Notes: a model not told the origin generated them from the letters alone. Counted from the stretch's first letter, positions 40,960 through 53,160 are shown. The stretch is DNA of 64,000 nucleotides from Sarcophilus harrisii (GCF_902635505.1 NC_045432.1:5329275-5393274); one strand, 5' to 3'. A program made the numbers and translations.

Positions 40960-41290
40960 AGATTCATTCAATCCAACATTGATTAAGCCCCTACTGTGTG
41001 CCAGGCACTGGGATACAAAGATGGGTTAAAAACCAGTGGCCTCCCTTGAGGAGCCCACAGCCTAATGGCAGAGACAACGTGCAGATAAGGATTTTTTTTA
41101 GCCATAGATGGGCTACATGGGACATCGGCAAGCAGACAGAAGGCGTCAGTATTAAGGGGGAGCAGGAACAGTTTCCTGGAGGAGGTGGGATTGGAGATGG
41201 GACTTGAAGGAAGACAGGAGATGAGGATGAGGAAGCAGGAGAGATGGGCAGCCAGAGAAAAGGCCCAGAGATGGGAGGTCTTGTATGTCA
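40960..41290 (-). mobile_element. L2/CR1-clade LINE 3' end (antisense)
   Basis: ATTCATTCAATCCAACATTG, AAGCCCCTACTGTGTGCCAG, GCACTGGGATACAAAGATGG and then GGAGGTGGGATTGGAGATGG, GGACTTGAAGGAAGACAGG are the antisense of an L2 3' end and adjoining ORF2. It lies just beyond FAM50A. Confidence 0.75.
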
Positions 41291-41785
41291 AACTCCTTAA
41301 TTTCTAACTATATAAGCCTTCCTCTCTTACCCAGAAAACCATTCTTTATATTCTAAAAAAGAAAAGAAAACAAAACCAACAGAAACCCATAGGTTTAGTC
41401 CAAGTGACCAGATCAGCAGCTGTGTCAGAGTGCAGTGCTCCCCACTTCTTAGCTCTTCCCTAGGAACCCAGCTGGCTCATTCTAAGAGGAATCTTTGGCT
41501 ATCCAGCTTCATTTGCTCTCTGCAGTTATATTTTGTTGATTGGTTTTTCAGTTCTGTTTACAGCCTCTTTGTAAGTTTTCTTGTGTTTCTTTGAAATCAT
41601 CGTCATCCTTTCTTATGGTCCAATAATAATATTCCATCACATTCATTCACTGCACTGTGTTCAACTGTTCCCCAGTCAATGGGTATCTACTCCCATTCAG
41701 TTCTTTGCTACTACAGAAAGTGCTGCTGTGGAGATTTTGGTGAATGTGGGACCTTTGTTTGTCTTCGACTTCCTTGGGGCATCTA

Positions 41786-41997
41786 AAGAGGCAATTAGGT
41801 CAAAGAGGACGGACCTTGTTCCAAAGTGATTGGCGTTAGCTTCTTTGTGGTGGTCTTTAATGTCATCCTGATCTCTCTCTAGCCACTGGAGCCAGATGAC
41901 TCTGGAGGGGAAAGGGAGGCACTCACTTAAATCATTTACTTGCATGTCATTGATGTCATGGTCCTCTTCGAGGACAAATGATTTCATCATGTAGTTC
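41786..41997 (-). mobile_element. Marsupial SINE, minus strand, inside L1
   Basis: On the minus strand it reads GTCCTCGAAGAGGACCATGA, then TTTCCCCTCCAGAGTCATCT, GGCTCCAGTGGCTAGAGAGA and GATCAGGATGACATTAAAGA. This phrase recurs in marsupial tRNA-derived SINEs. It interrupts the L1 debris. Confidence 0.65.
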
Positions 41998-42147
41998 ATT
42001 ATGTAGATCATTCTCCTGCTTATACTTAACTGCATCAGTTAACACAAGTCTTTTCATGATTCTCTAAATTCCTCACATTTGTCATTCCTTGCTGCATGAT
42101 AATATTTCCATTCCATGTGACCTTTCTGTCTTCAACATCCTTGGGAT

Positions 42148-42171
42148 ACACACACACACACACACACACAA
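42148..42171. repeat. (CA)n microsatellite
   Basis: About eleven uninterrupted CA dinucleotides within L1-derived sequence. Confidence 0.95.
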
Positions 42172-42469
42172 ATGAGATGACTGGATGGAAGGAAACCACG
42201 GGGTACCTAAAACAGTCAATCAGCAAAGCTTTTTAATGTCAAACATGGTAGAAATATATGTTAAATCTAATATATGCATACATATTTATGCGTTTATTGT
42301 GTCACACAAGAAAAATCAAACTAGTTAAAAAAAACCCAAAATGCAAGCAAGCAGCAACAGAGAGAGCGAGAATGCTTTGTTGCATTCCACACTCAGTTCC
42401 CACAGTCCTCTCTCTGGGTGTGGATGGCTCTCTTCATCATTGAGCAAGTGAAAGTGTTGTTCAAGTACA

Positions 42470-43960
42470 GTGTTGTAAATACCATATGAAGAATAGCAAA
42501 AACACGGTCCTTGCCCTCAAAAGCTCATGTTTGAATGGAGACAGCATCAAACTCGCTGTACAAGCAAGGTAGATGATTGTGTAAGAAAGGGAACTTCGGG
42601 GAAGGCTTGAGCAGTTGGGATGGGGACTGCAGGAGGGTAGGATCTGGGCTATCTTCAAGGAGGCTGGGGAAGGCCCAAGCTACAGCTAGCGAGAGAGCAG
42701 GAAGTTGGCTGGGAGCCTGGGGACAGAGGTCAAGTGCCGAAAGACTGGAAAGGTAGCAGAGGACTAGTTTGTGTGTTTGCAAAACCGAGGTGAGGGTTTA
42801 TAGTGGTCCTGGACGTGATGGGGAGCCACTGAGGGGAGGGGGAGGAGCAGGCCTGCGCTTCAGGAGGACCACTTTGGCAGCTGAATGGATGTTGGACTGG
42901 AATGGAAAGAAACAATCAACAGTTGGAGCAGTAGATTGATAGGCTGGGGATCAGATGGCAGCCTACACCAGGATAGTGGCGATGGCATAGGAGAGGAGAT
43001 GTCTTCAGAGCTTTGGTGAAGGCCAAAATGACGAGTTGTCCAGTCAAGTTCAACTCTGTGACCCCATTTGGCATTTCCTTAACAAAGACGCTCGAGTGCC
43101 ATTTCCATTTCACTTTACAGATGAAAAATTCCAGCAAACAGGGTTAAACGACTTGCCATGGGCCACACGGCCAGGAAGTGTTTCAGGTTGGATTGGAAGT
43201 TAGGAAGACAATCTTCCCGATTCCCAGCCCACTCCTCTGTGCGCAAAACTGCCTGACTGCCCCAGAAATGACAAGACATGGCGGCAGATTGGACATGTGG
43301 GATGAGTCCCAGCGAAGAGCTCGGGATGCCGCTGAGTTTGCAAGTCTAGGTATTACATTGAAATAAAGGAACCGTGAATCATGCAGACAGCAGTTAAGCA
43401 GTGCATGCCGACTGCTAACAAACGAACTGAGATTCTCCACGGCCAAGGACCCATGAATGGGATTGGCCAAATTAATATCCAGTTTGCAAGGAAGGAAAAA
43501 CAAGATGAAGGGGTGAAGACAACTGGTTTCTTGCTGAAGTAGGAGATTAGGAGACACGGCGGAGAAAAGGAAGAGTTGTTTTCTAGCATTCTTTAAGTTG
43601 GGTGACTGGGGAGGGCGGGTAATCTTGTGGTGGATAAAGGTAAAATAGAGTCACTGATGCCATTTCAATATTACGGTGACCAGGAGGAGGATGGTGTATC
43701 CTAAATAGAGATGGGAAAGTTGGGAAACGACGCAGTTTGGGGGAAAAAGAGACCGAGCTCTGTTTTGGATATGCTGACTTGGAGATGCTAATGGGAAATG
43801 CGCTTGGAGATGCCCACGAGGTAACTGGTGATGCCAGACTGGAGCTCAGGAGACTGAGCTGGGAAATCATCTGGTGAGGATGATCGTTGACCCCATGGGA
43901 TCTGATGAGAAGCAAATTCTGAAGAGGAAGATCCAGGGGGAGAACGTGGTCCAGTTTTCT
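42470..43960 (-). mobile_element. L2/CR1-clade LINE, about 1.4 kb (antisense)
   Basis: This is the longest L2-clade copy in the window. From left to right: CTTGCCCTCAAAAGCTCATG, GGAGCCACTGAGGGGAGGGG, CTGCGCTTCAGGAGGACCAC, TTTGGCAGCTGAATGGATGT, then 43720-43900 with CTCTGTTTTGGATATGCTGA and GACTGGAGCTCAGGAGACTG. The minus strand is part of the reverse transcriptase ORF with stops and frameshifts. A SINE interrupts it at 43020-43262. Confidence 0.7.
43020..43262 (-). mobile_element. tRNA-derived SINE (MAR1-like), minus strand, inside L2
   Basis: CAACTCTGTGACCCCATTTG, AGTGCCATTTCCATTTCACT, GTTAAACGACTTGCCATGGG and a GCCTGACTGCCCC end give the same family and orientation as the SINE at 12990-14385. 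Confidence 0.85.
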
Positions 43961-44075
43961 GCACTGTAAAATGGGAATAACGATAGTTCCCACTTCCCAT
44001 GGTTGCGAGGATCGAATAAGGGAATCTTTGTAAAAAGCGCCAAGCACAGTGCCTGGCACATAGTAAGTGCTCATT
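43955..44075 (+). mobile_element. MIR-type SINE, 3' half
   Basis: CACTGTAAAATGGGAATAAC, GGTTGCGAGGATCGAATAAG and GCGCCAAGCACAGTGCCTGG, CACATAGTAAGTGCTC match the MIR/CORE 3' half. Confidence 0.8.
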
Positions 44076-44185
44076 CCCTTAACTTCTTGAGAAGAGAGAA
44101 TGGGCTGGGATCACTTGGGCTTGCTTGCTTTGGCGAGGAAGAGATGGGGGGGGGGACATCTGATGAGGGAGCTGGCTGCTACTAG

Positions 44186-44188
<3 letters not shown>

Positions 44189-44217
<29 letters not shown>
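44189..44217. repeat. (GT)n microsatellite
   Basis: About fourteen GT dinucleotides without interruption. Confidence 0.95.
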
Positions 44218-44221
<4 letters not shown>

Positions 44222-44849
44222 GAGGCAAGACTCAGCCCAGAGGACTGGGGAGGTTTGAGAAGGGATGGAAAGGTTCAGAAGAGCCACCGTCACCATTGTT
44301 TCCAACAGCCCACAAATAAGTTAGGGTGGCAGGTGCTGGGAATAATCCGAGGTTAGGGTTTGGCAAGTTACGATCAGCAAGAGGATGGAGGCTGGGGCCC
44401 CCAAAGGGACGGTGTTGGGGTTGAGTTGGGGAACGAGGGCTGTGATGGAGTCGGGGCCCGTCCGATGACTTGGGAAAGAGGAGAGGAGGAGAGAGCGAAG
44501 GGAGGCAGGAGGATGAAGGATGCAGAGGGAAAGTCGAAAGGAGAAAACACAGATTCATTCCTGAATGTGAAATGGGCGTCTTGCAGGATAAGGTGAAAAA
44601 TGGGAGATTCCAATGGACCTCTTCAGGGGCTGAGGGATGGACGCAGGGAGAATCTGGAAATGGCCATGGGCAGGAGGAGGAACAAGGGGGGGGGGGGATG
44701 GCGAGTGATTATCACCATGAAGGAACCTGCGTTCCTGCAGAGTCTGAGGGTAGAAGGAGTGGGAAAGGAAAGGGTGGAGGTGAGAAAAGGCTCCCCGTGG
44801 TGCTAGGTGGTTCTTTCTCACTTTCCCAAAAGTCACCTCCTCCCTGAGG

Positions 44850-47030
44850 CCACACCGGAACAAGGCCGGGCCCCAGCTGGCCCGGGGCGGGAGTCTGCCC
44901 GAGAGGAGCCGTGTTGCCCGGCCTTGTCGGTCCCGAGGCCCGAGTCTCCTGTGCCATTAACTCCCGAACACCCGCCCGCCTGCCCGCCTGCTGATGGGGC
45001 CACTTGGAGACTGGCCTTGCCCTTCCTTCCCTTCCATGTTTGTCACAGCCCACACACGAGCAAAGCTGCTTTCTCTCCCTCCGTTCCCACTCACCCCCTT
45101 GGAGACAGCTTGGGAAGGGGGCCTGTCACAGAAGGGCTCGGCAGCCCACTTGTTTCCGTGCCCTCTCTTTCTGTGTCCGGCTCTCAGTCTGCCTGGCTCT
45201 GTCTCTTTCTCTCTCCAGTGTATAACGTCTCTGTCCGTCTCTGGGGGCTGTCTGTACCTGTCTCTGAGTATGTGTCTGTGTCTTTCTCTGTGTTTCTCAG
45301 TGTGAGTCTCTGTCTCTCTGGAGGTTTGAGTGTCTGTCTCTGAGTGTGTGTCTATCTTCTTTCTGTCTTCATCTTTGTGTGTATGTGTGGTCTGTGTCTT
45401 TGTCTTGTTTGTGTCTCTGTGTCTCTGCCTCTCTGTCTCCTCATCACACACACACACACACATACACACACACACACACACACTCCCCCCCCCCCAATGA
45501 CCAGGCTGCCCCCTTTGGGGGGCCCTCCATCACCCTTCTCAGCCAGGAAAAGGCTCCTCTGTCACCCTGGCCGGGCCCCGAGGCTGTCCCCTCTCCGCAG
45601 AGCTGGCCCCAAGGGCCCCGGGGTCCCCCATGAACAATGGGCCTTCAGAGAGCCCCCCGCCCCCGGCTGCCCCTGCCACTCCCCAGCAGGCCGGCCCAGG
45701 CTGGGTCTCCCGTCTGACCTGCCCGTCGCTTGTGAGAGTCCAGAAGTGTGTGAAATGAGGAGCCTGGGGCCAGAGCGGCCTCCTTGGGAGGGTGGGCGGA
45801 GGGGGAGAGGTGGGGCTGGGGGCGGCCCACTTCCTGCTCCCAGCCTTTCTTCTGAAGCCCCAGCTGGCTGAGAAGTCCCCTCTTCCCCTGAGGACCATAA
45901 GGCGGGCTGGGGCCAGACCTGGGCTGGGGGAGGGGAGTGGCCGCTGGCCCAAGAGTCCCATGATGTCAGTGTCCCGGGGGGCCAGGGATCCCTGCCCCAG
46001 GAGCAGCCCCTGACAGAGGCTGCCTCCGAGACCTGGTCTCTGCCACCTTATTGGCGGCGGCGTTCCTGCCTCTGCCATCCCCCCTTCGCCCCTTTGCCCT
46101 GTATTCCCCCACTCTGGGTTGGTGGGGAGAGGCAGCCCAAGCCTGGATAGAGAAGGGCAGCAGCGGGCAGGGGCTCGGGCAGGAGGGAGGAGGAGGGCCT
46201 GTGCCCACCGGCCCCCGGGGTCACCCCCTCCTCCCCCATCACCGTCCCGTGACATATGCCAAAAAGACAGAGAGCTTTTCTCTTTTCTGTGTAATGGGCT
46301 CAGCAGAAGGGGGCCTTTCGGTCTCCAGAACGCTGAAGTGGCCGCTGTTGGCACTGCTGCCCTTGCCCTCCCCTCCGGGCAGGGACCTGGCACCCCGGAC
46401 CCCTTGATTCAGGCCACCCCACTTACAGCAGAGCCAGGAAATTGAGCTCAGAAAGGCCTGAGATGGGAAAAAGCTGAGACCTGCCCCCCCCCCCATATCC
46501 TGCTGATGCTTGAGCCTTTAGGGGCTGCTGCGGGAAAAGAGCCAAGTGCAGGGCAGTGTCCCCGGCAGGACCTTAGGCCCCGAGAGCCCTGAGGCTGCAT
46601 GTACAGCGCCAGTCCCAAGGCTGAGGGCTTGAATGGGGCTTTTGTGTCTGTCCTCAGAGCCCCCAGGGAAGGGGGGGGTGTATACTACCCCCCCACCACT
46701 AAAATGCCATTTGAGCAATCCAAGGCCCCTCAACTGGGACAGCAGGCCGAGGCTGGCCTAGTTCCTAGGTTTGGGGGGAGGGCAGCCGGGCACCGTGAAA
46801 AGGGCCCCCCGAAATTCTCTAAAGTAGTGGCTGGAGTCGGCAAAAACCTATCAAGTGGCTGTGGGATCCATCCTTTCCAGCAGCAGCTCCTGCCCCACAA
46901 CCTGGGCCCCGTAGAAACTGAGAGCCACAGGCCTCTTAGCGGCGGCAGGAAACTGGAAAAAGCCGATGGCTGGCAGCTGGGGGCCGGCCGAACAAGCCGC
47001 GTACATGCGGGTCGTGGAATAGGAGTGCTC
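44850..47030. other. GC-rich intergenic block, no gene recognised
   Basis: Large open frames here (for example 45539-46393 minus, 284 codons) are G-, P-, R- and A-rich and overlap frames on the other strand, as GC-rich DNA gives by chance. The block contains the TCTG/CA low-complexity zone at 45150-45482 and several short C-runs. I see no exon with family similarity. Confidence 0.6.
45150..45482. repeat. Low-complexity TCTG/TGTC region ending in (CA)n
   Basis: Roughly 290 bases of imperfect TCTGTCTC, TGTGTC and similar units lead into (CA)n at 45445-45482 with one CATA interruption, then a C-run. Confidence 0.9.
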
Positions 47031-47780
47031 TGTGAAAACCATGAACAAGCTTATTATGGAAAGGCCTGGAAAGATTTCCTCGAACTGATGCTGAGCGAAA
47101 GGAGCAGAACCGGGATCGCATCGTGCACGATGACAGCCAAAAGGGGCGACCGACAGCCACCAAAGGCTTGGCTCTTCTCAGCTTCGGGGATCCGAGGCCA
47201 TCTCCACAGACTGGAACAGAAATGCAGCTGCAGCCAGAAAAAGAATAAGGGATTGAATGTAAATCAACACGTGCTAGGTTCACTTCTTTTTTCTGCTTTT
47301 TTTGTTTTTTTAATCTCACCCTTGGGTTTCCCCCTTTTGCTGTGATTTTTCTGTCCCCACATAATTCTTAAAGCGATGTGGACTAAAAATAAGCTTACTG
47401 CAAGAAAAAAATGACCGTGCTGATTTCAGAAAAACTGGAAAGACCAACAGGAAGTGCTGCCGGGTGAAGCGGGCGACATCAGGAAAGCCTGTTCACAAGA
47501 ACAGCAAGATGGTGGGCGATCATTGCTTGAGATCTTCAATCTCAAGATGGATTCGCACCAGTGCCTACGACTTGAAACGGAGAAGGCCGTCCTCTCCGGA
47601 GAAAGAGCCGGGGAGACTGCCGGGGAGCAACGCTGACTATCTTCACTTGGGTTTTCTTCTGGTGTTTTTGTCTCGTGGTTTTTTCATTGTGTTCTGATCT
47701 TTCTCTCCCGACACGACTCATTTGGAAATATGTCAACCTGATAAATGAACAAATAAACGAACAAATAAATGAAAGAAAGA
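47030..47780 (+). mobile_element. Two adjacent L1 3' ends, + strand
   Basis: The first part (about 47040-47410) includes GGCCTGGAAAGATTTCCTCG, AACTGATGCTGAGCGAAAGG and AGCAGAACCGGGATCG, the L1 ORF2 C-terminus, then a 3' UTR ending in an A-rich tract. The second (about 47420-47785) repeats a diverged version (AGGAAGTGCTGCCGGGTGAA, CAAGAACAGCAAGATGGTG) and ends in AAAGAAAGAAAGGAAAA. Two insertions, or a duplication. Confidence 0.7.
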
Positions 47781-48540
47781 AAGGAAAAAACAAAGTTGGC
47801 CACAAAGAGCTAAGTGGTCAGCAGGCTTACCTGTGGGCCTTAAACTAGGCCCTGGGGCTGAAAGATGGGAAGCCCAGCTCCAAAAGCAGACACAGTGTGC
47901 TAAGCTGGAAGGGCAGGTGAGTGTACATAACCCCCTTCTACAGCAGTTCAAGGGCAGACCTCACCTGGGATGCTACAACCAAGGAAGGCCTCCAGGAGGT
48001 GAGTGGGCCGAGCCCGTGCCAGACGTGAAGGACGGTGCGGAAACAAGAGAGGGCGGGCCGGAGCCGGCCACTGCACTGGTGCCCAGCGGAGGAGTTGGCT
48101 AGGACAGGGCGAATAAAGGTTGTTCCTCCCGTTCAGAGGGTTGCGCCATCACTGGCAACATCTAGTCTTGAACCCGAAATAAATTTCTGTGAGACCCAAG
48201 TCATCAGCCTCTCTCTTCCAGAGTCCGGAAGCTCGGCAGCAAGAGCGGCGATGCCCAGGATGTACCGGCACCTTTGGGTTCCTCCCAGTGTGACCCAGCT
48301 CCGAGCCTTCCCCAAGCACCTGCTTCAGCCCCCTCCGAGGCTCTTAGGAACAAACTTCACCCCTGACCTTTTGAGTGGGGGGTGGGGCAGACATCCCGGG
48401 AACTCGGGTCAGCTCAGCTGCAGAGACGGGCACTGGCCAGACGTGTGCCAGCTTCTCGGACCCGCAGCTGAGAACTGGGTGCCAGGCAAGCGCCAAAGGT
48501 GCCTGGCGAGCTCTCCCATTGGACGTGCAGGCCCCGCCCC

Positions 48541-48757
48541 TAAATGTGAGGGAGGGAGGGAAAGCTGTAGGTGGCAGGGAAGAGGGGAGAAGGAAGGAGG
48601 AGGAGGCGGAGGGGGCAGGGAGAGAAGGAGAAAGCACAGAGGGAAGGGGGGGAGGGAGGAGGAGAAGGTGGGGGAGGGGAGGAGAAGGGGGAGGAGGAGG
48701 AGAAGGGAGAGGGGAAGGAGAGGAGGAAAAGGTGGGGGAGGGGGAGGAGCTCTCTGA
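48541..48757. repeat. Polypurine tract of about 215 bp
   Basis: The + strand is almost only G and A with a few C and T interruptions, in GGAGG/GGAGAAGG patterns. It is the first of three strand-asymmetric tracts before PLXNA3. Confidence 0.9.
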
Positions 48758-49170
48758 GCACGGCTGGCAGTAAGATGAGTAAGATGTAGTGGAAATCCTC
48801 TAGCCAGGACACCTGGGACCTTTAGCCCAGCTCCGTCTCAGGGAGAAAGGGTGTGAGTCCCTGGCCTTCTGAGCCCCTCTTTTCCCTTGAGGTGCAACAG
48901 AACAAATGTCATTGAGATCGGGGAGAGTTGGGGAGAAAATCTGGGCAGGGGGCACCGCAGAGCTCTGGGAAGGCCCGTTCCCAGTCAGGAAGGGGCCGGA
49001 AATGGAGTTTCTAAGTGGAAACCACGTGACCCAGCAGCTCCAGTTCTAGTTTGTGTGTGTCTAGGGAGGGAGTGGAGTCCAAAGGCGAGAGGAGGGGAAG
49101 GGGCTTCAGCATGAGAACTCCCTCCTCCTTTCCTAACAGAAAGCCGGCCACAACGAGGGAGAAGCGGAGG

Positions 49171-49224
49171 GTGTGGAGGCCTGGGAGGGTGTGGAGGCCT
49201 GGGAGGGTGTGGAGGCCTGCGGCT
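49171..49224. repeat. Minisatellite, 18-bp unit, three copies
   Basis: GTGTGGAGGCCTGGGAGG is repeated at 49171, 49189 and 49207; the third copy diverges at its end. Confidence 0.92.
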
Positions 49225-50469
49225 GGGCTCGAAGCCTTGGCCCCAAGCCCTGCCAACAGCTGCCCAGCTGCAGCCCCCCACCCCCACCCCAGCCACCGCA
49301 GGCTGCCCCCAAATTGGAGGCTGGGACTGCTTCCCTCAGGCTATTTCCAGCTCGGCTGGCCAGCTTCCTCTGGGGCGGCTCCTGGGCCCCGGGCACGGAC
49401 AGAGCTCACCCTACATGACCTTCGCCCCTTCCAGGAGAGAGCCGCCCTTGCCCTCTCCCCGCCTCGAAGCCGCTTTTCTCAGGTGCCACGAAGCTCCAGC
49501 GCGTACTTGACACCTCAAAGATGACCCAGATAAAGGATGTTGTCATCCCCATTTTGGCAGACACAGGCTGGGGAGGATAAATGACTTCTCTTGGATGACC
49601 CGGGATCTGAGGGAGGGATGGAAGGCCTCCTGCGCTGTCCCGCGCTTCCTCCACTGGTCCAGAGGGTGCTGGCTCTCCCTCTCCCTGGCCCCAGCACCCG
49701 GCCGGACAGGGCAGGGGTCCCCCCAGCAGGAATCAGTTCTGGGCAGACCCCAAATGTGGCAGGCAGCCCCTCGCCCCGGCAAGGCCGGGGAGCAGTTCCA
49801 GGCGAGGGTGGGTGCGCAGAAATGGCGGCATGGATTTTTGAGGATTTGAAAGCTCTTCCAAGTGTTTTTTCCGCCTGTCGATGGGAGGAAGGGGGACAGG
49901 GAGGAGTTACAGGATCGGAGGGCCCGAGTCTGGTGGTTTGGGGTGAGTGTGGAGGGTGGTTCCCCTCGTGTGGGTGCCGGCTTCCTGACTCTCCCTCCCT
50001 CTCCAGCCACGTTTGCTGCGCGCAGTCACCCCTCCCTGCCGTAGCCTATAATGAAAGGGCCACATATTTCAGTCACGTGGGGCTCACCGCCGAACCCTGG
50101 CCCCGGCATAGCCCCAGAAACCAAGGGCCGAGGCCCGCCGGGTCAGGCGAGCGAGCCGGGTGGAGCACGTGGAGCTGGGGGGCCCAGGGAAGGGAGAATG
50201 GGAGACCAGACAGGGCCGCGGCAGCCTTCTTCCCGTCTTGGGGATTCTGCATTGGCTCAGAGGACCTGCCCAAGCCTTCCGAGACTTCAACCGCTGGGCG
50301 GGCGGCCGCCTGAGGAGGACTCTGACAGCCATCTTGGAGGAGGAGCCCAGAAAGGAGCTGCCAGGTAGAGGCCGGGCCCCAGAAGAAATCGAGGAGCAGC
50401 TTCCCACCAAGCTCCTCCTTGCCCATGGGCTCCTTCTGGGCCCTTCTCTGCCCCCAAAGACACAGCCTG

Positions 50470-50705
50470 GCGGCACAGAGGGAAGAGCCTGGAGTTACCA
50501 TGGAGGCAGACCTGCCCCAATGTGGCCTCAGACATCGACTAGCTGTGTGAGCCTGAGCGAGTCACTTTACCTCTGCTTGCCTCAGTTTCCTCATCTGTCA
50601 AATAGCACCCACCCCCCAGAGTTGCTGTGAGGATTTAATGAGCTAATCTTTGTTTTCTTAAAGGTGCTCAGCATAACACTTGGCACATAGTAGGCGCTTC
50701 CTTCC
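50470..50705 (+). mobile_element. CORE/MIR-type SINE
   Basis: AGAGCCTGGAGTTACCATGG, GTGGCCTCAGACATCGACTA, GCTGTGTGAGCCTGAGCGAG, CTCAGTTTCCTCATCTGTCA, then GTTGCTGTGAGGATTTAATG and ACTTGGCACATAGTAGGCGC. A nearly full copy. Confidence 0.88.
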
Positions 50706-51521
50706 CTGACACAGCCCCGTCAGACGCCGAAGTCGAGATGGTTTCCCTGCCCTGGGATCCCTACAGAGGACTCAGAGTTGCTCTTACTGAAGGGACGCAG
50801 TGATGCCTTCTGTGGGCGCCAGGGCGAGTTGTGGCAGGGCACGGGCCTTCCCCGATGAAAAACTTGGCTGATCTTGTCACATGGTGGGGGACGGGAAGAA
50901 AAAACAGATGCTTATTCAAGCATTTTCATCCTCTGTGACCTGGGAAGCAGGGGCTATTAGGGTCATTTGGCAGTTGAGGAAACTGAGGCAAGAAGAAGGG
51001 AAGTGCCTTGCTAACAGCTGGGCTTTCCTGGCCGCCCTCGGGCGGGAGCATGGGCAACGCCCCCTCTTGCTTTATCCCTCCCCCTCCCTGGATTGCTAGG
51101 TCCTCCCGCTTTCTCGCTGGCACCTTCCAGGCTGCCAGCTTTACCACAGTCTGCGGCGCCCCCGCCCCAGCTCCCTCCCTCATGCCCTTGTGGCCTCGGC
51201 TGAGCCCTGCCCCTCTCTGCACACTCAGCACATGGCTGGGCTCCTCCCGGGCCGGAGCCAGGAGCGGGGCCACATCTGGAGCCCATAAAGGCCTCTCCGA
51301 GGTGTTGGGTTTCAGCTGTTTATGAAATCTGGAGGGAGCGAGGGCTAACTCGGGGCCATGGGGGTTGGGGAGAGATAAAGGTCCCTCCCTCCTTCCCGAA
51401 GTCCCAACCTCCCCCCAATGGTCTCCCTCCCTTTCCAGCTGGGCCTTCAAGGCATTCTCGGAGCTACAACTCCCTCCATAGAGTGGGGGGGCCAGCTTGG
51501 AGAAAGCCGGTCTTTGCGGCC

Positions 51522-51627
51522 GGGGCTGCTGGGGGGGCAGGGGCAGGCCGGGAGCAGGGGCTGCTGGGGGGGCAGGGGCAGGCCGGGAGCAGGGGCTGCT
51601 GGGGGGGCAGGGGCAGGCCGGGAGCAG
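51522..51627. repeat. Minisatellite, 35-bp unit, three near-identical copies
   Basis: Units beginning GGGGCTGCTGGGGGGGCAGG start at 51522, 51557 and 51592. The copies are identical as far as I can read, so the array is young or homogenised. Confidence 0.95.
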
Positions 51628-52264
51628 GGATCTGCAGACTCTCCAGCCTTGTGGGTGCCGCTCAGCTGACTTCCAGCTTCTTCCTGGCCACCTCCGCCCC
51701 CATCCCCGGGGCCGATTTTCTCACCCTGCACCTTGGGCGCCGGTTCTCACCCAGCTCTCACACTCAAGCTTCCCGTTAAGGAAGGAGGGGAGAAAGAGGG
51801 CGCGGGCTGGGAGCTTTCTTCAGGAAGCGCTACCGGGAGGGGCTATTTCCAGAAGCTCCGGCTCTGGAGACGGGGAGGGGGGGGGGGGCTCGGCACCTCC
51901 TCCGCTCTCCCCCCAGTCGGCCTCTCCCTCCTCCCCCCCAGCCCCCCCCCCCCCCCCCCCCCCCCGGCGGCCCTCGCTGGCCGGCGGGCGCGGGACGGCC
52001 CGGGGCCCGGAGGGGCTTCCTACACAACATTCAGGGCTGGGAAGAGGCAAAAAGAAGGCTCCTCCCACGCCCTGAGCCAGCGGGGCTGGGGAGCGCGGGG
52101 AGTGCACGTGCTGTGGATTTGGGGTGGGGGTGGGGGTGAGGGAAGAGGGATCGGGAAGGAGGCGGCCGTCGGCTTCGTACCGAGGCCCCGGGTCCCTTGC
52201 GGGGGGCCCCCCTTTGTTCTCCCAGCCTTCACCCTCGCCCACTGGGGCTCCCCTAGCGGCGAGC

Positions 52265-53160
52265 TGGGGGCAAGGGGCCGGAGGGGTCAGTCAATAAACA
52301 TCTGGTAAACTTTGTCTTCCGGGTGCCCTGCTCCGTACCAAGTGCCAGGGGCGCAAAGGAAGGCAAAGAGGGGGGGGGGGGGGGGGGGGGGAGAAAACCA
52401 TACAAACAAGCTGCAGGAGGGAGAAATGGTCCATAACCTACTGAGGGAAAGCGCTGGCACCAGGGTGGGGCCTGGGAAAAGCTTCCTGGAGAAAGTGGGT
52501 CCGCCTGGGACTCAAAGAAAGGGAGGAGGCAGTGGGGAGGAGGGGGAGCATTCTGGGCAAGGGGGGACATCCAGGGAGAGTGCCCAGAGCCCAGAGATGG
52601 AGGGACTCGTTCTCCGAACATGTGGGAGACCAGTGTCGCTGGATCCCAGAGGAGTAAGAGGGGAAGAAGTGGGGAGAGAAGGTGGAAGAAAACCAGAGAG
52701 GCTGGGGCAACGTTAGCTTATGAAGGGCTTCGAAGGCCAAGCGGAACATTTGCCGCTAGATCCCCTGGGTGACTGGCAACTAGGGGGCTCAGTGGCTAGT
52801 TCACTGGGCCTGGAGCTAGGAAGACTGAACTGAAATTCAATCCCCGGTACCACCAGCTTCATGACCCTGAGCAAGTCATCCAACCTGGGCTTTAAGTCCC
52901 CAGAGAAGGAAGTGTCCCACCCTCCAGTCTATTTGCCAAACAAAGCCAGAGGATCCGGCCCTCGGGTGACAGGGAACCGCTGGGATTATTAAGCCAGGGC
53001 AGCGTCACTTTTAGGCAGATCACTTTGGAGGCCGATTTGAGGCCGGATGTGCGGGGAGCCGGCAGCCGGGGCCCGGGTTGGGGAGGGCTGAGGAGAGGGG
53101 GGCCGGGACACGGGACGCCGAGGCCGGCCACCAGGCTTTTGGGAGGATGAGGGAGTGAAG
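52265..53160 (-). mobile_element. L2/CR1-clade LINE (antisense) with an inserted SINE
   Basis: The left end is the antisense L2 3' end (TCAATAAACATCTGGTAAAC). It continues with GGGAAAAGCTTCCTGGAGAA, GGGCAAGGGGGGACATCCAG, GAGCCCAGAGATGGAGGGAC and CAGATCACTTTGGAGGCCGA. A tRNA-derived SINE lies at about 52775-52895 (GGGGGCTCAGTGGCTAGTTC, TCATGACCCTGAGCAAGTCA). A 22-base G-run interrupts the L2 at 52370-52391. Confidence 0.65.

Larger units (their letters stand above)
41500..42445 (-). mobile_element. Old L1 fragments, minus strand
   Basis: There are two or three antisense L1 3' portions: 41500-41785 (minus-strand translation GPTFTKISTAALSVVAKN, the ORF2 C-terminus), 42027-42145 (antisense CATTCCTTGCTGCATGATAA) and 42250-42445 (3' UTR, antisense CACTCAGTTCCCACAGTCCT). 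A SINE lies between the first two. Confidence 0.75.
48780..52250. other. GC-rich intergenic block, no gene recognised
   Basis: Contents I can name are the minisatellites at 49171 and 51522, a SINE at 50470, a 24-base C-run at 51942-51965 and several E-box-like CAGCTG and CACGTG words. Long open frames exist on both strands but have composition-driven sequences and no family match. Confidence 0.55.

Noticed and set aside
45150-45482. Regularly repeated TCTG units as a CRISPR-like or satellite array
   Set aside because: Units are imperfect, short and without unique spacers. This is simple low-complexity DNA in a mammalian genome.
45539-46393. 284-codon minus-strand open frame
   Set aside because: GC-rich DNA with few stops in all frames. 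The product is G/P/R/A-rich without domain or signal, and frames on the other strand are equally long.
46599-47345. 248-codon + strand open frame
   Set aside because: Its second half is an L1 ORF2 C-terminus and 3' UTR read by chance together with unique upstream sequence. It is not a host gene.
51497-52308. Overlapping + strand frames of about 190 codons
   Set aside because: They are driven by the 35-bp minisatellite and by long C-runs, and the translation is repetitive.
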